From the NCBI GenBank assembly GCA_964034945.1, contig OZ035962.1:104666034-104730033 (forward strand): DNA of 64,000 nucleotides, in the 5' to 3' direction. Position numbers and translations under genes: made by a program. The stretch is from Chrysopilus asiliformis. Its lineage: Eukaryota > Arthropoda > Insecta > Diptera > Rhagionidae. Of the stretch, positions 22,471-59,651 are shown in pieces (position 1 is the stretch's first letter; each line of letters opens with the position of its first letter). The notes beneath the pieces were generated by a model. It was not told the origin of the DNA. It ran no database searches and saw only the letters and a program-made list of their open reading frames with translations.

Positions 22471-23949
22471 TTTATCGGAAACCTCTGAGTCGTATCGAAA
22501 AAAATTAAAGACAAAATGATTTTACATAACTTTTCCATGCACTCTTTCAAGAAAACAGTCCCTCTGTGTTTTATAGCCAAATAACCAAAGTTTTTTTTTC
22601 AAATTCAAAGTTTCCCAATTGAGCAAAGGAATTTGGCAAGAAATAACTTTAAATAAATCCATCCGAAGGCACCCCAGGTTCCCCTATATAATAAAATCTG
22701 GTCGAAAAATACATGGGCGGATAACTTGAAAACAATTAATTGGATATTTGCTTTTTTGTCAAACAATATTATTTTGGTCTTTTTTAAGCAGTCAAGTTAA
22801 AGCCAGACATATCTTAACGTGAAGTGAATTTATGGAAATTTTTGGCTTACTTAAAGTCTACCTGATATTTAAATGAAGATATGCAACCAATATTCTGAAA
22901 AGAACTTTTATAATCAATGAAAATGAAATTCCTCTGACAAGATTTTAAAATGTTTATTTTTTTTTCTTAATATTGTTCTTGATTTTTTATCATACATGTT
23001 CTACTTCAGGTGTTAAATTATATTATAATAATTAAAATGTTATATTTGTATAAAGTACGGCATTTACTAATGTTATGTACTAAATTTGATAAGTATTTAA
23101 AAGTAATTTGAACAAAATGCGATTTCATATTCACAAAGCGTATAGTAATGTTATCATTATTATGATTTGTCTATTTAATTTATTTTAAAATCACAAAGTA
23201 ATTTTTAACCATTTTTGGTTATTGAGTAGTGTTTTTGCATTTCTGTATTTAACAAAAGATAATTACGAGTTATATTTTTTGGAACCTTATAATTACATGC
23301 TTAAAATGTTGAACTTCTATATTCTGCATTATTTATTAATTTTCTGGCACGAAAAAAAAAACAAACTAATTCGGCTTATTTAAGAAACTATCAGTTTTTA
23401 TCGGTTCCTAAACTCGATAGTTTTCAAAGAAATAGAAATATTAATTCAATGTTTTTGTACGATTTTCCTTTTATAAAAATGAAATTCGCTTGGTTAAAAG
23501 GTAAAATCCAGACAACTTTTACTTTTTTCATTGCATTTGGAATTTGTTCTCTAGTTTTGTACAAAAGAGCGTGATAAATTTGAAAACCGAAAAAAAGTTA
23601 CTCCTTCCATAGCATTTCCATGCATCAAATTTTAGATTATGTAAAAATTTATTCAACATGTTTGGAATTTACTATATTTAAATAAAATTTCTCTTTCATT
23701 TCATATTTTTGGTTATATGCACAAAGGAGTGAAAAGAATTTTGTAAAAATATTGAGATGTTACAATAAAAACAATTTTTATTTGTCACTCATTCAGGTAA
23801 TTTTTTTGAGTGTAATTTTAGTTTTTTACTTGAGTTCAAATAGTTAACCAACAAAGGACCGAAAAGAATTTTGTGAAAATATTAAGATGTTACAATAAAA
23901 ACGATTTTATTACAATTTTATCAAAAAAATTTCGTTTTAATCCAAATTA
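22471..23949. other. AT-rich intergenic sequence, nothing identified
   Basis: Two similar phrases (aaagga..gaaaagaattttgt..aaatatt.agatgttacaataaaaac) at 23723-23775 and 23853-23905 indicate an old tandem duplication. No gene is seen. Confidence 0.4.
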
Positions 23950-24190
23950 GGGCACCAATCATGTATTCCGACGCGTCTCTGTCTTTCGACTTCGACGCAG
24001 CTTTAAAAAAAAAACTCTTGACTTCGCCATATCTGCAGCTTGAAATTTCGCGGAATCGTCACTATGAATCGAAACGTGATTCTGACTGTCACTCCAGGAA
24101 ATTCGAAGCTGCTGATATGGCGAAGTCAAGAGTTAAAAGCTGCGTCGAAGTCGAAAGACAGAGACGCGTCGGAATACATGATTGCTGCCC
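23950..24190. mobile_element. Fold-back MITE family F, copy 1
   Basis: The arms start gggcaccaatcatgtattcc and end in the mirror sequence. The stem of over 90 bp runs through gacgcgtctctgtctttcga and cttgacttcgccatatc. Copy 2 is at 54555. Frames of 91 residues here are palindrome shadows. Confidence 0.85.
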
Positions 24191-24831
24191 TGTTTTTAGT
24201 ATGTATTTGGAAAATGTTTATATTAGAAAATTTTGAAATTTATTTCGGAAAGAAGTCTCTACTTTCTTTTATTAGAAATCGTCGGAAAAATTCAAATTCC
24301 GAGAACTTTTGTTAAGTGATCTGATAAATGATAAAGTATCGTCAAATTCTGGCAAAAATTTCAAATGTCAATAGTCGCTTAGATAAAATTTATTAGAATT
24401 TAAAAATAATTAAAAAAAGAAACTTTTTTTTTACCTTTGTTTAGACTCTAAAGCTTATTTAATCAATTCTCGACGGTTCAATGTGTGTCTGCAATTTACA
24501 TTTTTTTTAAATTTATCGTTTCCCTTAAAAGTTATATTAATTTATCTTTTTAAATTTACAAGAGTTTTACATTTTCAAATACAATTTACAGTTGTTATAA
24601 AAACGTTTTGGTCCTATTTTCCAAAAACAAATCAATTGATTTACAATAATGCGACCATCCCGAGCTGTGCTTCGGCATTAAAGGGTCTTCCCCTAAGCTC
24701 TGGCTTAAAAAAATGCAGTATTTTTGGAGTCGTAAGGAATTTTAAAATTATCTTCAATACCGTGATACCGAAACCTCCTTACATTAAATGCTTAACGCAT
24801 ATAAATCCGAATTGTTTTATTTAGTTTTTTA
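24191..24831. other. AT-rich non-coding sequence
   Basis: A 113-residue plus-strand frame (24483-24824) is Phe/Leu/Ile-rich and has no motif or splice context. No element was delimited. Confidence 0.35.
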
Positions 24832-25135
24832 CACTCAGAAAAATGGAGGCTAACTCGACGACCTACATACGGCGTAATTGGCCTCGGGCAGGAAAATTTA
24901 GCCTATGCGAGGCGCGCGTTCGCCTGCATGAGGGAATGTAAAACTTGTGTTGACCTGTGGCCGGAGAAATTCTGAAATTAAGCCACCAGCAGGTGAAGTA
25001 GGGCATTGGGAGCTGCACGAGTTGACCTTAGATAGGTATTTCGAGGATGTAATGTCATGTAATGGAAACCTCTGTCAGCCAGCTAGCGGTCAGAGTTAAC
25101 CTGACAAAAAGTTGACCTGGACATTTTTCTGAGTG
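24832..25135. mobile_element. TA-MITE family D, copy 2 (304 bp, rearranged)
   Basis: Opposite orientation to copy 1. The termini cactcagaaaaatgg / catttttctgagtg are flanked by TA. Compared with the 272-bp form it has extra sequence after ggcaggaaaatttag and around gtatttcgaggatgtaatg, so it is an older, altered copy. Confidence 0.9.
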
Positions 25136-27570
25136 TAGTATTCATTATTTAAAAAAAAAGTAATTTAAAAAAAATGTATTTACATATAAATTACAGTTAA
25201 CATTGTACCAGTCACGTGCAGCACGTAGTTGCAGGATAATAAAAGGATATAACAAAAATTTCTTGCCAAATTTAGTGCGATCGGTTTTTAGTTCCGTTTT
25301 TCCAAGGAATAGAGTAAAATAAGCCAAACTTATGTGGATTAAATAACTTTAGGCTCATTTATATGGAGATTAAAGCAGAAATTCTAGTATTTTTTGTCAA
25401 AAATCATGTCCGTTCTCAAAAGAGGTGGCATTGCCGAAGTGGATAACTGTCAAAACTTTAAGTTGTACTGTAATGGAAGATTTTTTGCATGAATTCAATA
25501 AGTATACATATTGCTGCAGAGTCGAAAGATGAGGATATGGACATTGTTGTAGTTATGTGAGCTTGGCTTTTTAGGGAATAATGTGTCGCAGTACCGAAGA
25601 ACAGCGAAAAAATTGTTTACTTTTCTTCTCTAACAAGCTTGAAATTGAATCAACATAAAAATAATCGGATTTTTTTAACTTGAGGTACATTTTGAGAATG
25701 GAAAGAATACCTTTTAATCAATTCGTGTACCTTTTCAATGAAAATGATAAAATTATCTGAATTTTCAGCATTTATCTATATGACTCGTATAGATTCATAA
25801 ATAATTACCAATCGAAACTTTCACATTTTTCACATAAAGCGTTAGTGATTCCTTAAACCTTTATTATATAGTAGACGCAAGCATCGTATATGTCGAACCC
25901 AACATAAAAAAATGTTGTTTTTTAGGGTAGAACTAAAAAGGAAAATATTCACAAATTTTTTAGATAAAGAAATACTTTGGATATTCCATTCCATGTAAAT
26001 TTTTTTTAACTTCTGAGCGATGTTATAATCGGCATATTACAAAAAGTTTTATTATTAAAAAGTAGGTAATATCATTATTATTTTTGGTTCAGAACTGTTC
26101 TCAACTTTTTGTTAGTGTGAAACAATAATAATTAATTTGAAATCCAAAATGTTTGGCAAAATTAAGATATTTTGTGGTAAAGTCAGGTTTTTTTTTTTAC
26201 CTTTTGCCCACAGATTTTCTTTTTGTAAAAACAATTAGTTTTTACAGAAAAATTTGGATCTTAGAACACGAATCTGATGTTATTTTTTTAATCCAAGCTC
26301 ACCGCGCCAGTCGACAGACCCAAAAATGGTTAGTGCTTTTGAAAATGTCTCCACTCTGAAGCATGATTTAACTTTTTTCCTTATTGGATTTTTAGTCTAC
26401 TAACTTCAAGAGATTTACAAAATTAATTATTCAGTGACGTTTTGTATGCATTTAAAAATGCTCGTATTTTAACAAATCTATGCATTAGAGGTTAATGTGA
26501 AATATTGTATATTCGAGCTGCTAGGATTAATATCCACAGGACTTTAGTGTTTTCTGTTCAGATTTTCTTAATATCAAAAAGTTTTAAGACTCATAAATGC
26601 TTTAATTTTATTATAAAAATTAAAAATTCAAATAATCATCAAAATTATCATTTGAAAAAAAAAACTGATTTTTTAAGTTACAGCACTTTACAATAGATTC
26701 TCATTTGAGTTATATTTGTTGCTTTTTATAATTTAATGATAATTTCTAATTATAATAATATTGAATTGTATAATTTTAGGTCGAATTTTCTACTTGCAAT
26801 GGTTTAAATTATTATTACAAATATCTCTAGTAGAAAAATTATTTTATCGCAAAAAAAAAAGTTTTATCATGTACGAGTATATTAACTATATGTACATAAT
26901 ATGCTCTATTAAGGAAGCATTGCTTTTTATAAATTTTAATGCATTTTTATCTTTATTTTCCTAACAATTAAATATTTATAAAAAGATGAAAAGTATTAAA
27001 AGGACTAAAAGTTTTTTATCCTATGATTATACACCTAATTAAATCAAAATTATTATAGTGTGATCACAGTATTTTTTTTTTAAATATTTAACATTATCCT
27101 TTAGTTTTTTCATTATTTTTTTGACGTGAGTTAAGACCTTCGTATTATCGTTTTCAAAAATATTTCGATGCGTATTTAATATAGTGTAATTTATTTTGTT
27201 TACAATTGAAGTAGTCTTGAAAAATATTTCAAGAAATATGTTTAAGAGTTTAATTCCGTAATTAATATTGGTCTGCTGATCTTTTGAAAATTTGATCATT
27301 TGATGTTACTGATATTTTGTGTAGATTTCTCTGGGAAAGTTTTTTGTAAAGCAAAAGAATTTTAAGGCACAATTTATGTGGCATAGAAAAATAAAATGAC
27401 AAGTAAAGGTTTGAAATTTGAGGTAAGATAATTCATTCAGGAATTACTATTTATTTACTAACAATTCACCCGTTTTTTTTTTGTTAAAGTGATTCCTCTT
27501 TATAAATTAAACAAATTAGTGGGAATACAAGGTGGAAATAGAAGATAAAAATCTGTTTCAATTTTTTATG
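25136..27570. other. AT-rich intergenic sequence, nothing identified
   Basis: Only short low-complexity frames. No inverted-repeat pair or coding motif stands out. Confidence 0.35.
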
Positions 27571-27576
27571 TACAAT

Positions 27577-28215
27577 GGTTCCCAATAATCCGAATATTTG
27601 GGTTTTTATCCCATTTTTTTTAAAAAAATATACAAATTCTTTAAAAGATTATTAATATTTTAAAGGTTAGGACATTCCAAAGTGATAGGGAGAAACAGTT
27701 ATAATTTAATATTTGAGAAACCATGCAGCGATGTCTTTTTTAGGCCTTGAAATTTGCGATTCAAAAAATTCTGCCTAGACAATTCTGCGTAGACAATTCT
27801 GCGTAGACATATTTTTTTCATTTTTGAAATAGAAAACTAAATAGACGTAATTAACCCGGCCCTTACAGGCGTCTATAGAGCTGACACCGTCATTGACACA
27901 GACTCGTGTAAATGCACTGACTGCCAGCTCGCTAAATGTATTTTTATTCGTTGCCTGTAATTTGACATTTGAAGTCTGTGCTACTGACAGACTTTACAGT
28001 CGCGTGTAAAGGCCGGGTAAGCCGCAGAGCACGGAAAATATAATAAAAACTACTTAAATATTTCAGAGCAAAACTTTTTATCTTGCAACTAATTCGGATT
28101 ATCGAATCGCAATCAATTCGTATTACAGAGTACTTAATGGGAAGAAAAAGTCGATTCGGATTTTCAAGGGTCCGGATTTTCAACAGTTCGGATTATCGAG
28201 ATACTACTCTATATA
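27577..28215. mobile_element. Decayed pogo/Tigger-like element with a nested MITE
   Basis: caatggttcccaataatccg at the left, and ttcggattatcgagatac (about 28183) with ggattatcgaatcgc inside, are diverged forms of Tigger-type inverted repeats. Within it, from about 27855 to 28017, is a smaller element with acccggcc / ggccgggt ends and internal cttacaggcgtc / gcgtgtaaa symmetry. Confidence 0.5.
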
Positions 28216-28513
28216 TTGATTTCGCTAATCTGCAATTGTCGGTTCCATACCTCATGGTCGGTAGGTTTAATTATTTTCATATTTTATTACCGTTTCAACC
28301 TAACATATATCTTATAAAAAAACCATTGATAAAACCTTAGAAATTAAATTGCTAGGGATTTTATTGCTAGCCGTGTCAATTTTGTAGTAAAGTCTAAATG
28401 AAATTTATTTAAAAAGGTTTTTTTGAGACCTATAAAAAAATTCGAATGATTTAAATTAATAAGAATGAAGAAACCTACATCGTATTTTGTTCCCGGAAAA
28501 TTTATTTTTAAGG

Positions 28514-28541
28514 TATATATATATATATTTATATATATATT
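28514..28541. repeat. (TA)n microsatellite
   Basis: About 28 bp of alternating TA with one interruption. Confidence 0.8.
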
Positions 28542-28544
28542 TAC

Positions 28545-30437
28545 ACTTCAAAGGCAAGTTCATCTTGATCTCTGTGAAGATTTAAATAAATGAAAACATT
28601 CAACAATGTTCAAGACAAGTTTTCATCCTTATACTTTTAATAGGTACATTTTATACTTAACTCTTTTAATCCGTCAATACCATGCATTTTTAAAATTCAT
28701 CATTTGTTTTTATTAAACTTTAATATATATGCAATTTATAATTTAATATTTATTAGTGTGTAATTTTTATTCGAAATTTTTGCTAATATTAGCATACTTT
28801 GCTAGTGATTTTTATTTTTATTTTGATAAAGTTTATAATGTAAAGAATATGTTTTCAGTTTTTCTGATAAATAAGTTTTCTTTTTAACATTGGACAGAGG
28901 CACAAAAGGAATTTACTTCCGGAAACGGTTTATATATTATGATCTTGCAATATTATATTTTTTTATTGAATTTTAAACTGGTATAAATGCAAGAAAAGTT
29001 GTTTATTTATTTGAATAATTTTTGAAGTTGTTTCTATTTATTGAATTAGATAAGTATCTTTTTGACAATGTCAAACACAGCATAGAATTAATAATTTTTC
29101 TTCAAATTTCAAATATTGTTTAATTTTTTTCGGTTTCGATGCTAGTTTCTACATTTTTTTCTATTATGTCACTAGATTTTCATTTTTAATTACTCTTAAA
29201 ACTTTATTGAGTCGATTATTTACAGTATTTTGCATATGAGTTAGAAATATACTTTTTAAATTTTGTTCTCTGAAATTTATTAAAATCTACTTAAGTTTGT
29301 AAGGCTAGATAGTGTCAATAAGCTAAAATTTAATTCGTTATTAAGTAACACTATTTTCTATATACTATGTGTTAATTCTTAAAATGTAAAAGTTAAAAAA
29401 CCATTATTTGTATTTCTTTTAAAATTTATTCAATCGCTTTAAAATTGTCATTTTCATAAATAAACTCGATCACTTGGACCCGACGTCGAGAAGAATTCAT
29501 TTTTTTTTTAAATTTTATTCTCTTAATGATATTTTATCAGTTTCCTGTGTTTATATGTAAAATAGATGATTGTTTATAATACAAATGATATTCTAAATAA
29601 TTTCACATTTTGAGAAACAATAGTAAAAACACGCGTGGCTTAAAAAAGAAGGACAATTATTATTCACAAAAATTATAATACAAACATAACTTTGGCAAGG
29701 GTGGTTGATAATTAACTAAATTAACAACTTTAAATAGTTTAAACGCTTTATAAAAAACAGTAAAAATATCTGAAAATATTAGATCCACATCTAATAAAAA
29801 TCTAAATTCATAAAAAATTGATTTCCATCAAACTTTTCCAGAATTATCAGGAAATACGTGCAAAACATTTTATATTTATGTATATATCCATTTCAGTTTC
29901 ACTATCAAATATTTTTTATTCACAGATAGATACTGTTTTGTGTTCTTTATTGATTTATATCGAATCTTTGATTACATTTTTAAGGATTTTCAAATAATAT
30001 ATTTACATTTCATACAAAATTAAATTTTTTTCTGAAGTTAAGTTCAACGTGTACATTGAAAGAAGATATGCATATAAACTATAAAATATAAATTAATAAA
30101 CGGTCTACAAAAGATGACTTTCAATGTAAAAAATAACTAAAAATAAGTCTTATTTAAGTTTCGATTCGATTTATTTTGTAAAAAAAAAATTAGGATTCCG
30201 TATAACTTTTAGTAGTTTTTAATGGTTTTGTACATTTTATGTAGAGTTAGTATTAACATGTCAAAATAATTTTCCTACAGATACAAGCGCTTATTAATAG
30301 ACGATATTCGTTTTTTATCTAGTAGATAGTAGATATTAGATATATCTTTATGCATTCTTATGCTACAAATTTAATCTCGTGTTGAATATTTACATCAAGT
30401 AAGATTAAAAAAAAATTAAACAACTATTGATATCTAT
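28545..30437 (-). other. Probable long 3' UTR of KCNQ
   Basis: About 1.9 kb directly downstream of the KCNQ stop contains no recognisable transposon, unlike nearly all other non-coding sequence here. It is AT-rich with many possible minus-strand AATAAA signals (plus-strand TTTATT at about 30170, 29950, 29000 and 28705). Conservation of a long neuronal 3' UTR would explain the lack of insertions. This is inference; the end point is unknown. Confidence 0.35.
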
Positions 30438-54245
<23,808 letters not shown>

Positions 54246-54542
54246 CTGCAATAAAACAATTAAATTTATTACAAATTTTAATTAAAAATTTGTGATGTTA
54301 GTTTAAAATCATATTATTAAAAATTGAGTATTTTGAGATTATAGAGATAATATTATAAATTTGCAACCAGTAAATTATGTATTGAATAGTGGTGAAATTA
54401 TAGGAACTCATGTTCAGTTGATACAACACTAAATATTTTTTAATTTTTTTTTTCATTTTGTTTTCCCCTTTTTGTGAGTTTTAAATTTTAGTTGTAAATT
54501 GAAAAAAAAATTATTACTCGAACAAACATTTGATACTAACTA

Positions 54543-54950
54543 CAGTTGAACCTGGGCACCAATCATGTATTCCGACGCGTCTCTGTCTTTCGACTTCGAC
54601 GCAGATTTTAACTCTTGACTTCGCCATATCTGCAGCTTGAAATTTCGCGGAATCGTCACTATGAATCGAAACGTGATTCTGGCTGTCACTCCAGGAAATT
54701 TGAAGATGCTGATATGGCGAAGTCAAGAGTTAAAAGTTGCGTCGAAGTCGAAAGACAGAGACGCGTCGGAATACATGATTGGTGCCCTGAATAAGTCGGA
54801 TCTCACGGGACCGTCCCACGGATTCCACTTATAGAGGTTTCTCACTTACCCAAAGTTCCCACTTTTGTTTAAAAACCATCAGATCGAATAATCCATCCCA
54901 GTTACAGGGGTTGCCAACTTACCTAGGTCCCACTTTTTCAGGTTCGACTG
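54543..54950. mobile_element. Pogo/Tigger-like MITE with nested fold-back
   Basis: The ends cagttgaacctg / caggttcgactg are flanked by TA at 54541-54542 and 54951-54952. Without the nested insert it would be about 175 bp. The inner parts aagtcggatctc and aagttcccactttt / gtcccactttttc follow the Tigger-MITE style. Confidence 0.75.
54555..54785. mobile_element. Fold-back MITE family F, copy 2
   Basis: ggcaccaatcatgtattccg at the left is mirrored on the right. Flanked by CTG on each side (54552-54554, 54786-54788), which suggests a 3-bp duplication in the host MITE's ..aacctgaataag... It closely matches 23950-24190. Confidence 0.85.
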
Positions 54951-54952
54951 TA

Positions 54953-56710
54953 TTTGTAATTTATTTTAGAACCAATCGCGAATATTCGGTAGTCATAAAT
55001 CACCAACTCAGTGACCTTAATCATTGATATATTATTTTTCACCGTTTTTTTCATCGTTTAATACACCTTATATTGGGACGAACCAAATTTTGAGTTTACC
55101 ACTTTTTAACTCGTAAACTACTGATGTCCAAATGGTGGGGACGCCATAAAAAATAAATTGAGGTACTATCTAGAACGTAAATTTACTAGACAATTTCATT
55201 TTTATTCTTTCCGTTCAAAATATAAATTACAAAACGTGTAGATTCAGAATTGGTTTGGTTTCTTCGCAAAAATAGGCACAAAAAGTGGCCATTCGAATAC
55301 TCAAATAGTCTACTAATCCGCATTCAAAAATTTCATCTGCGGCGCATGTAATCAGGACATTAATAAAAAGTAATAAAAATGTCTCCATTAAATCGAAATA
55401 TTTTTTTTTAAATGGCAATTTATTTGAAAGATGTATGGTAAGTTAAAATATCATTAGATACATTGAAATTTTAAAAGTTTATCCTTTTAGAAATTTGGCT
55501 CATTCCTAAATATATCTACTCATATAAAAATCGAGTTTTTATATTTATTTACCCTTAAATATGTTGGGTTTCCTAATTAATTAAAATATTGCCAGTAAAA
55601 GTAGATCCCGGACTTTTTCTGCTCCATTAATTCAATTGAATAAGAAATAAAAGGTTTTATCTGAAAAATATGCAAATGTCATAATGATAAAGTAATTTTC
55701 TAATTATACCTGCGGTCTTTCTTCTTTGGTAAAGGGAAATTTACTAGAATTAAAATAATTGTGTTCATCATTTACCTCAATCAGTAAAGCTAAATTTGTG
55801 GTAATATTCAAATTTACGTTTTTAATTGTTTCTATAACTATGTTAATGACTATTTTGATGATTTCAAATCGCAGCGTTTGAGCATGCCCTATTTTAAGCA
55901 AAGCAGAATCGCTTTTTTCGAAATTTCCAATTTCGTTGCCGCAGAGTAAAGTTTGCTTCAAACACGTAAAAAAAAATCGAATTGTCGAAATGTGCATTTC
56001 CTTTAAATTTTGCGTTTTCTATGCTATTTTTGAGTAAAAAAATTTTTATAGTGATCAAAGTCAATAGTGATTTTGCAATGCAAATAATGTGTGTAGTAAA
56101 AATTAGAAAAAAAAACATGAACAGTGAAAATCCGTTCGTTTCCACAGAGCCAGTGATGTCAGATTCGAAAAAAATCATGAAATTTCCCAAGAAAAGCGTC
56201 AAAATTCATTGATTTAAATATAGATATAAAAAAAAGAAAGAGCCTAATATCAATTTTTTCATACCTTTTGGTGGAAATTAAATATCTGGTAAAGAAACAT
56301 GTAAATCAATTGTTTCACAAAGATAAAATCTCAGTGCAAGAAATGCTCACTCATGAGTACTCAAGTATGATGCTCGCTCGTGAGTAGTTATATATTGGAA
56401 TTTTTTGGAAAACTTTTCGTGAAATTTTTCGGGAAATTGTCTGCGAATTTTTTTTTGGAGTTTTTTCAGCAATTTTTTCGGGAAAATTTAAGTTAAAGGA
56501 GGGGAGGAGGGAGGGAAGGGGAGGGAAAATTCCTTTCTCTCCCTTCTCCCTCCCAGCCTTTTGCAGCACCTTCACACACTTCCTCGGCTCCCAATCCCCT
56601 CTCACCCTTCCACTACCTCTTTTACCTTCCGCACTTCACACTCACCGATGCTCATACTCGTGAATAAAAGAAAAATATTTTTTCAAATTTTTTAAACGAA
56701 TGACAATTAA
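54953..56710. other. Region upstream of the first visible KCNQ exon, nothing identified
   Basis: AT-rich. Near 56500-56560 is a ggggaggagggagggaaggg / tctcccttctccctcccag purine-pyrimidine inverted stretch. Frames of 60-102 residues overlap on both strands and have no motif. No KCNQ N-terminal exon was found here. Confidence 0.35.
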
Positions 56711-57323
56711 CACGTTGACTGCCGAACCAATTTTGCAAATATTTAAAGGAAATGCCAATAAATGTAGACCTGTGTAATATATGTACATATGTATGTATGG
56801 ATGTATGTAACTTATTTTCAATCAAATGACTAGTCGAAGGAAATCTTTAGAAGACCAAAAATTATTACGCAGGTCGACACTCTTTCTGGTGCACACGATA
56901 TAAGAGTATTTTCTGGGTAATTTGGGATCGCTGAATCCGAATCTGGTAAAATTTTGGATGTATCAGCTCTAGTTTTTAAAATATGAAGGGTGGTTTATAA
57001 ATTGGTTTAAATATTTACAATTTGGAAATCAACAATTCTTTTTTCCTTGGTATTTCAAAAAGATGAGTTGATCTGGCTAAACTACGGCCAGATTCGGATT
57101 CAGCGACCCCTAATTAAATAGAAAATATTCTTATATCGTGTGCACTAGAGTGAGGGTCGGCCTGTTGAATCAGTTTTGGTGAAAAAAGGATCTCCTTATC
57201 GGTCGATCGAAAATAAGTTGCATGAAGCCACCCCTGGCTATCGAAAATAATAACCGGGTCTCTCATAAAACTTGTGCCATTTTTCATTGGCTATCAAAAA
57301 TGATAGCCATGGCAATCAATGTG
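56711..57323. mobile_element. TTAA-flanked fold-back containing the 122-bp-unit motif
   Basis: Flanked by TTAA (56707-56710, 57324-57327). The ends cacgttgactgcc / ggcaatcaatgtg are inverted. Inner arms of about 60 bp (gtgcacacgatataag ... from 56890; mirror ending near 57149) contain gggatcgctgaatccgaatc, which is also the core of the 122-bp tandem unit. Confidence 0.75.
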
Positions 57324-58438
57324 TTAAATGATGTTGTAGAAAAAACCATGTTTTAACCTCCACAATGTTTCGCAATAATCTTTTGTTTATCAGAAATTGG
57401 TCTGTTTCCCAATATCCCTCATTTTTTTATAATTTCAATAAGCATTTGAACTCAGGATTTTTTGCCCTAAAGTTACATAGTAGAATTGCGTATCTTAATT
57501 ATGTTGAAAGCAACAATGGTCGCTTAGTCATGACAAACAAACAAAAATTGAAAATAGCCACGGAACAAAATAAAAAGAACAATAATAACCGCGAAAGCAA
57601 TGTTTCATTGACATGCAAGAAAATTGAGTAAAAATCGATTTTTACCTAGGTCAGTGTTAATATCGTCAAATCATTTAAAAATAAAAAAGATAAATATTCA
57701 GTATATCTATATTCGTTTTTTTACACTTTTCCAATTTGACTTTTGCAAATTTTCCCTATTTTTTTTGATATCACAATGACTGAGTGTTAGAAATTTTATT
57801 TATAAGTCAAAGCCATAACTAAAATTGCTTATCTTGATATATTCTTAATGACAGCTTTTAGTAGCAAAATGTATAACTTTGTTGTTATTGCAGGTTTTTT
57901 AACTCATACATAAATACATAAAACGTTAGATATTATTTATCCAAGGAAATCGCTAACGAAAATCGATTTTAATTTCCGGTACACGAATATTCAACCACAG
58001 AATTTCTGCACAACAGCAGGAATTTTAATATATTTCACTATTTGTAGAATTTTTCCCAAATTATTATTATCTATTGACGTTATTGGCTAGATCAAACCAA
58101 TTGTTTAGTATAAGTGAAAAATGTAACAAAATCTTATAATATTTTATGTGGGTGTTATTTTTTCAATTTTTTTTTATAGAAATGATGCTCTGATCGGAAC
58201 AAATTTTTTTTTATTCTATGAAAGAAAAATGTTGGTTTTTGGTTCGTTCCGATCGGACCACTAAATTGATTTAGGCGTGTGGCATGTGGGTTTTAACAAA
58301 AAACGTCCATACCTAGAATGACAAAAACAATGCAGAGCAGTACTCATACAACGCGTTTTCCTTTCAGCGCAATTCGAAATTTCCCTACAACTCGCTATTC
58401 CTACATTATAAATTATTATCATCTCAACTTATTATATA
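57324..58438. other. Non-coding sequence, nothing identified
   Basis: An 88-residue frame (57365-57631) is Asn/Lys-rich with no motif. No element delimited. Confidence 0.35.
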
Positions 58439-58710
58439 CACTCAGAAAAATGTCCAGGTCAACTTTTTGTCAGGTTAACTCTGACCTTACAGAGGTTTCT
58501 GTAAGCCAGCTAGCGGTCAGAGTTAACCTATTTAAGGTCAACTCGTGCAGCTCCCAATGCCCTACTTCACCTGCTGGTGGCTTAATTTCAGAATTTCTCC
58601 GACCACAGGTCAACTCAGTTTTACTTGCCCACATGCAGGCGAACGCGCGCCTGCCCGAGGCCAATTACGCCGTATGTAGGTCGTCGAGTTAGCCTCCATT
58701 TTTCTGAGTA
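58439..58710. mobile_element. TA-MITE family D, copy 5 (272 bp)
   Basis: Flanked by TA (58437-58438, 58711-58712). Same orientation as copy 1. Confidence 0.95.
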
Positions 58711-59471
58711 TAGATACATATATATTATTTTCTAAAATTTTGTGTTGAATATTAATTATTCAGCAGAAACACACTTCATTCATTAATTGTTGTAATTTTT
58801 CTCTTAATTTCTCATAAAAACAAAATATCCACAAAATAAAAAAAAATCCTTATTGGAATCAGTGGTATGTAAAATTCGTATTTCATGTTGTTTACTTTCT
58901 TATACTACAACGCAATTTTCGTTACAATGCGGTTGATAAATTATATTTTTCCTGCGAAGGTAGACCTGCTACAACCCGACATTTTATTAATTTTAAACTG
59001 AATTGAAAGAAGACGATTTAATGTTTTTTTTCCTGATTATTAAAATGGAATATAGCTTTTACCTTTACGAGAAGCGAACGTCGGTTCTAGAGTACCTGAC
59101 AAAACGAGGTATGGAAAATATTTTTGAAATTCGTTTTTTTTTGCATTGACGATTGCGCTATTTGATGAGTAAACAGCGTCGAGTTAAGGATTTCTAGAAA
59201 TTTACACTGATTCGAAACTAATGGCAACAAAATGTTAAGTGATAATTGCTTCGACGGAATAAATTTGTCTGGGGGCCTTTGCAAATGACCTAATATAATA
59301 TTTTATGATAGTAAATTCTTTTTCTTACTACCGCTTATTTGTGAAATTCAAAGCTTTTAAAGTAGGGAGATATTGCACATATATTTACTATACGTATACT
59401 TTTTAACTTTTATTTCAAATTGGCGCATAGAAAAAATAAAAGTTCATCTAATTTCGAACATATCTAAAGGA
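58711..59471. other. Non-coding sequence, nothing identified
   Basis: AT-rich with short frames only. Confidence 0.35.
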
Positions 59472-59644
59472 GCCTCCACACGTTCAATGTTACTTGACAA
59501 GTATTATTGATGAAAATTTTCGTCAAGTAACAATGATGGAAATTGCCTGCAAACGTAACATTCAAGGGCATCCAAACGATCAATGTTACTTGAAACATTA
59601 GTCATTCAAGTAAAAGTGTCATGTAACATTGAACGTGTGGAGGC
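59472..59644. mobile_element. Fold-back MITE with GCCTCCACACGTTCAATG ends
   Basis: gcctccacacgttcaatgtt is mirrored by acattgaacgtgtggaggc. The interior repeats caatgttacttga and its inverse. 173 bp, immediately beside the next element. Confidence 0.75.
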
Positions 59645-59651
59645 GCCTTAA

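Noticed and set aside
57365..57631. 88-residue plus frame near the upstream end
   Set aside because: Asn/Lys-rich, no motif, no splice or promoter context; compatible with chance in AT-rich DNA.
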